DNA of 64,000 nt, from assembly GCA_903813345.2 (NCBI GenBank), contig CAIIXF020000008.1:32760867-32824866 (forward strand), written 5' to 3'. The position numbers and the translations under genes are program-made. This stretch comes from Owenia fusiformis. Taxonomy: Eukaryota > Annelida > Polychaeta > Sabellida > Oweniidae. This document shows positions 59,524 through 64,000 of the stretch, piece after piece. The notes beneath the pieces are model-generated. The model did no database searches. It had not been told where the DNA came from and saw nothing but the letters and a program-made list of their open reading frames with translations. Within the stretch, counting starts at the first letter, position 1. Every line of letters begins with the position of its first letter.

Positions 59524-62463
59524 TACTCTCTGTTAAGCATGATAAAAGGCAAGATGTTTAGCTAGAAATATAAGAGTTATCTCATGAATGGGACCCTTAC
59601 ATGGCTCCTAAAAGGTAGAAGACACTAAATAGTGTAACACTGTAAGCTGAATTTTGTCCACATAGAGCATGAGCACAATTTCAAAGACATATAAAATTGA
59701 ACTGTCAAAAGAACTGAAATAAACTTACCAGCTCGCCTCTTTCGGAAGTTATGATATGTTATGGAGTAACTCCGGTAATTAATTTCAAAATATTGAAACA
59801 ATCACAAAATACAAGTTCTGAGGTATATATCGCCATGTTCAAGCGAATTAGCCCATATTATGACTATGTATCCGCACCCCATGTATATAAACTTCATCTT
59901 CACAATATGTTGAGCTTCTTTCAAATTTCTGTTTTTAAGATAAGTGCCATTTTCTTACAATTCAAACCTCAAAAACAGTTGGAAAGTGCTTCCCAGGTGA
60001 GGTTAATGGCTTCTATACTTCCTTTAATGTATGGAGCACTTAAGATGTAGTTAGAATCGTATAAATAGCTCTATTCTGTGAGATTTATTTTTGTTCTTAT
60101 TTTTACATTTTCTCATCTCATATTTGAAGAGCTCCGCTGTTGACCTACATTCAGTTACACGTATTTCCTTGAAAATTTGCCATGATTCGAACAAATGATG
60201 GTTGGTTCATGTTATATTAATTTAGTTTGTATTTGAATCTGCTACTGAATTAGAAAACATGTCTTCATGTTATGCTGAAGAGCAGAGATCGCGAATTCTA
60301 GGTGAAGCCAATTATTTTGCACAAGTCATATCCTGATTGCATCATAGTTACTTTGCACTTGTCACATCCTGATTGCATCAGCCAATTCACGTGATTTAGG
60401 TAGGAGGTTCCATATCCATCCGCCAAAAGGTCAATTTAAAAATGTCCATTTAAAAACCTGTAGTATTGTTCTAAATAACGCCATAGTTTGCTTCTAGGGT
60501 ACCTAGTATGCCACTATTTGGTATCAAAATAAAGAGGAGGAGTTCAACTTTCATTTGAAGTACGCAAATTGCTATGTAGGTCAAAATAGTTCCGACGTGA
60601 ACATGTTTACTACGCGTTTGCACGTCATATCAGAATTGAGGAAGTGGTAGCAAACGTGAGTTACAATAAATGGACGCTGATATCTCAAAAAGTAACCTGA
60701 CTCCCTATAATTTGATGTAGATCCATCGAACCCCTATATGAACAGGTACATTTTGATATATAACACTATGGGGGGTAAGAGTTTTATAGTTGGTCACGAA
60801 CGCCATATGTGCAAAGTATTGTTATGAATTTTCGAATTTGGTGTTGGATTACGGTACTCATACCGGGTTAACCCAACTAATTGTTATAACATGCGTATTC
60901 CCATACAAACGATCTGTCTTCAAGAGAAAACTAAGATTTGTGGACATGTTTTGCTATCATTGCATCATACCCCAGTATGTCCTCTGTCAGTCAAAAAAGT
61001 TTGAATCAAAACTCCCCACGAAAATCAAAAGATCTCACCTGTTGAAGACGCCATCTATAGAAAATGTCAAAAAATGTCATTCTGATTTTGACAGATGGAG
61101 GCAGGTCAAAAAGGTCAAATTTTTTAAAGAAAATGCACCTTAATCACATCAAATCATGTCTCAGAGTTGGTCCACACATACACTTTTTCATTCATGTACT
61201 TACCAAAATCCAACCACTGGTGATGCTAATGTAATTACAATAATTGGACTATATTTTTGTTTTTATAATGCCATCTATTCGTCTTCCCACTCGGCGGAAG
61301 GATCTAATGGTTGTGTGTCTCCACCTTTACACCTGGTTTCAATGTACATGTTATGCTACTTCCGGGTAGGGAAGTGTTTTTTATACTTTAAAAATGAAGC
61401 CATTTCGATCAGTTTTTATAATCCTCAGTGGAACTAAGAGGTATTACAATACATGTTTAAATTAATACACATGAGTGTATTTGATGAACTCTCAAAAAAA
61501 CACAAAAATACCTTTTCAATTCACAATTTTATGTCATTGTTTCTATCAAGTTGCCTCTTTCTCTCTTTTCCCTATTTTTGTCAACAGTCAAAATCGGAAT
61601 TTAAAACTTGGTTTCTTTACAAGCTCTGCTTCTGTAAGTACTAAATAACATGAAAAATGTTAAACCCTACACCCTACATTGATTTGATATGAAATAGGCG
61701 ATCACTGATATCATTTTTGTGCTGTTGATCTTTTAATTTTTTAGTCAAACTTGATCTCTGTCGATGTGACGTCACACATTAAGTATGCACGCATGCGCAG
61801 TACAATAATTAAGGCAATATGGCGTCTTAGGCCTATACAATTCAGAGCCAGAATGGAGGTCTGCAAGTGAAATGAATATGTTTGTTTATGCATCAATCGA
61901 TCACACATATAATCCAGACAATCTTTCAAATCATATACTTAACATTTTAATGGATTTATTTCTTTTGTGAGCTAATTTAATTTTCATTGGTGAAGCAAGG
62001 ATTTTACCTAAAATGAGTCCCTGTCTTTGCATACTGATATTTAAAAATAGAGAAACAAAACCTATGTCGAATATATTGTGTATTGATGAAGTTTATATGT
62101 GCTTAGGGGAACTCAAAAATATAGTTATTATATCGGCAAATGCGCTCGAAAATAGTGATACACCCTAGAAATTGAATATTGTTGATTTTCTCAATATTTT
62201 AGAATGAATTACCGTAGTGACACCATAACCTATCATAACTTCCGGTAGAGGCGAGCTGGTGAGTAATTTCTATTATTTTGACAGTTCAATTTTACATGTC
62301 TTTGGTATTGTGCACATGCTCTATGTGGACAAAATTCAGCTTATGGTGTTACACTATTTAGTGTCTTCTACCTTCTAGGAAGTATTTTAGGGTCCCATTC
62401 ATGAAAAAACTCCTTTATTTCTAACTAAACCTCTTGCTTTTTATCTTGCTTAACAGACAGTAG
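59524..62463. mobile_element. 2.9-kb structure with 250-bp inverted repeats
   Basis: The arm at 59524-59771 and the arm at 62213-62463 are imperfect reverse complements: 'ctactctctgttaagcatg' and 'gggacccttacatgg' on the left; 'gggtcccattcatg' and 'cttaacagacagtag' on the right. Divergence between arms suggests an old insertion. The interior has no recognisable transposase. No target duplication could be resolved. Confidence 0.75.
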
Positions 62464-62589
62464 CACCATTACCTGTGTATAGTATCTTATGTAGATCTAA
62501 ATTTTGGTAAATTCGCATCTTTTCTTATTTATGAAATTTACCCCACTGATCATATTATGTTGGAACCGGGAGTTAGTAGAGGTGAGCTG

Positions 62590-63085
62590 AATTGGAGATG
62601 GAAATGCTAACTAAGAGTCCATTTCACTGTTTAACTTCGTCAGTAAAAGCTAAAAAATAAGAAATCAAAATATCATTTTGCAATAATATATAGAAAAATA
62701 TATTCCTATTGTACATGAATGACATTTGTATATCTTGGATTGCTTCTAGTTTAGCTTATGAAGTGTGTGGCCTCTTATATTTGGATGCTTCTCTGCCATG
62801 TTATTTTCAATAAGATTAACATGGCTGAAATTCTTCAAATTACAAGACGGCACAGGCTTATGGCACAAAAAACTAAAAAATCTGAAATATACAAATGTCA
62901 TTCATGTACAATATGAATATACTTTTCCATATATTATTGCACAATGGTCTCCCAATTTCTTATTTTTGCCGTTCTACTGACGAAATGAAGCAGTGAAATG
63001 GACTCTATATATTAGGTTTTCTTTTATCGCCTTTCTGAGATAAACTAATTTTTGTTCATCAATTAAAGCATTTCCATCTCCAAAT
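62590..63085. mobile_element. foldback MITE of about 500 bp
   Basis: Left-side motifs 'ggagatggaaatgct', 'gagtccatttcactgttt' and 'tgtacatgaatgacatttgta' recur as complements in reverse order on the right ('caaatgtcattcatgtaca', 'cagtgaaatggactc', 'agcatttccatctcc'). It is coding-free. Confidence 0.78.
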
Positions 63086-64000
63086 ACAATTTTTCCAATA
63101 TAGAAAACAACTAACCTGAGGACGATGCCTCATATTGGCTAGCTTTTTCGTAGAGGTCTTAAAATCATATCAAACTTCCGTCCATTTTTGAATTTTCAAT
63201 TCCAGCCGTGTTAGGGTGTTTCACTTCTTGACTTTTTTTTTTCAAATCAAGATGGAGTTTTGCCCAGTTGGCCTCCTGATAAAGGAAAGCAAGCACAAAA
63301 AATTTCAACCAAATCTGTTGACGTTAGACCTCCCCCTACCACAATTTTTGATGCCCATTCGCTACCATGTTAATAATCGTCTAAAAATTGCAGAAAGTGT
63401 CATTTTCATCATGTTTGAGACCTATGTTCTACCAAAGGCACTTACTTCAGTGATTTTTATTAAAGTCACCTAAACTGCAGAACAATGTGTCTTTGATTTG
63501 TGACAACATCTCTTGAGATGGTTTTGTTCCTTCCTTTCTTTCTTCTGAGAGAATAATTGTTTTAAATGGTGATTTATTGTTTATGTATTCATTTATCTCA
63601 ATGAGCTCTTTGTTAAGATTTGGAATGCTCTAGAATTATTTATAGAAAAACTCTCATCCCCAGAAGAGCAAGTGCTAGATGTTAGGTCTTCAGGTCTCAC
63701 ACCAGAAAGATTCAGGTCTCTATATATCTTGATCATCAAATTATGATCCCCTGGAAATGGGAGAGACTTTAAATCTTTAAATTGCCTTACATACAATGGA
63801 TTTTTGCAACTTTTAGGAGGCCATAACTATATGATTTGAATATGTAGGGTCCTGAACTTTAAGGGAGGTAAAACCTGATAGCCTGGTCTGCTGCATCTGT
63901 AATTTGGAGAATCATAGGTTCTCTAGAATTCATTCTAGCAATGCCCGAATCTTGCTAAAAAAAACTGACTGCATTTCTGATATACATGTACATGTATAGT

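Larger units (their letters stand above)
59220..64000. other. probable intron of the divergent gene; inverted-repeat elements, no exon supported
   Basis: Apart from the two inverted-repeat structures listed separately, I see no splice-supported exon. The open frames at 60790-61143 and 61156-61437 lie inside the larger inverted-repeat structure and have no recognisable motif. Those at 63216-63473 and 63593-63796 are Phe/Leu/Ser-rich and look fortuitous. Confidence 0.4.

Noticed and set aside
60790-61437. Two adjacent open frames of 117 and 93 codons
   Set aside because: No recognisable motif or splice support, and they lie within the inverted-repeat structure; not listed as genes.

Overview
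The window is animal nuclear DNA: AT-rich, with spliced genes, GT-AG introns of 0.2-4.6 kb, poly-C/poly-G tracts and many short DNA transposons. The gene set (menin, an iodothyronine deiodinase selenoprotein, a one-module PLB1-type phospholipase, a probable Vsx first exon) suggests a marine invertebrate deuterostome such as a hemichordate, echinoderm or amphioxus. That placement is inference; the species cannot be read from the sequence.

Layout. 1-5.1 kb: a probable Vsx homeobox gene enters on the minus strand; only its first coding exon (4717-5053) is here. 5.1-13.1 kb: no supportable gene; a 51-bp satellite lies at 7440-8600. 13.1-21.0 kb (minus): a complete 11-exon phospholipase B1-like gene of 475 residues. 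22.7-25.1 kb (plus): a 4-exon gene of 253 residues that I do not recognise. 26.9-29.4 kb: a 993-bp mariner-type element directly upstream of a single-exon class A GPCR (plus). 29.6-40.7 kb: a tandem duplication of a 5-6 kb unit. Each unit carries a deiodinase gene (minus) with an in-frame TGA read as selenocysteine and a SECIS-like hairpin in the 3' UTR. The left-hand copy has gained a 901-bp element and a 139-bp hairpin element. 43.3-47.8 kb: a near-identical 2.2-kb tandem duplication that copies the last 241 codons of the menin terminal exon. 47.1-58.9 kb (minus): complete MEN1 in six coding exons, 672 residues. 59.1 kb onward (plus): the first coding exon of an unknown gene, divergent from MEN1 across 228 bp, followed by inverted-repeat elements to the window end.

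The exon models were joined by hand using splice consensus, codon phase and remembered family motifs. All phases agree within each model. No retroviral or other capsid-bearing element was recognised. The genes do not form an obvious pathway. The notable biology is the twin deiodinases with copy-specific insertions in the 3' UTR and downstream sequence, the menin terminal-exon duplication, and the GPCR whose 5' flank is a transposon end.
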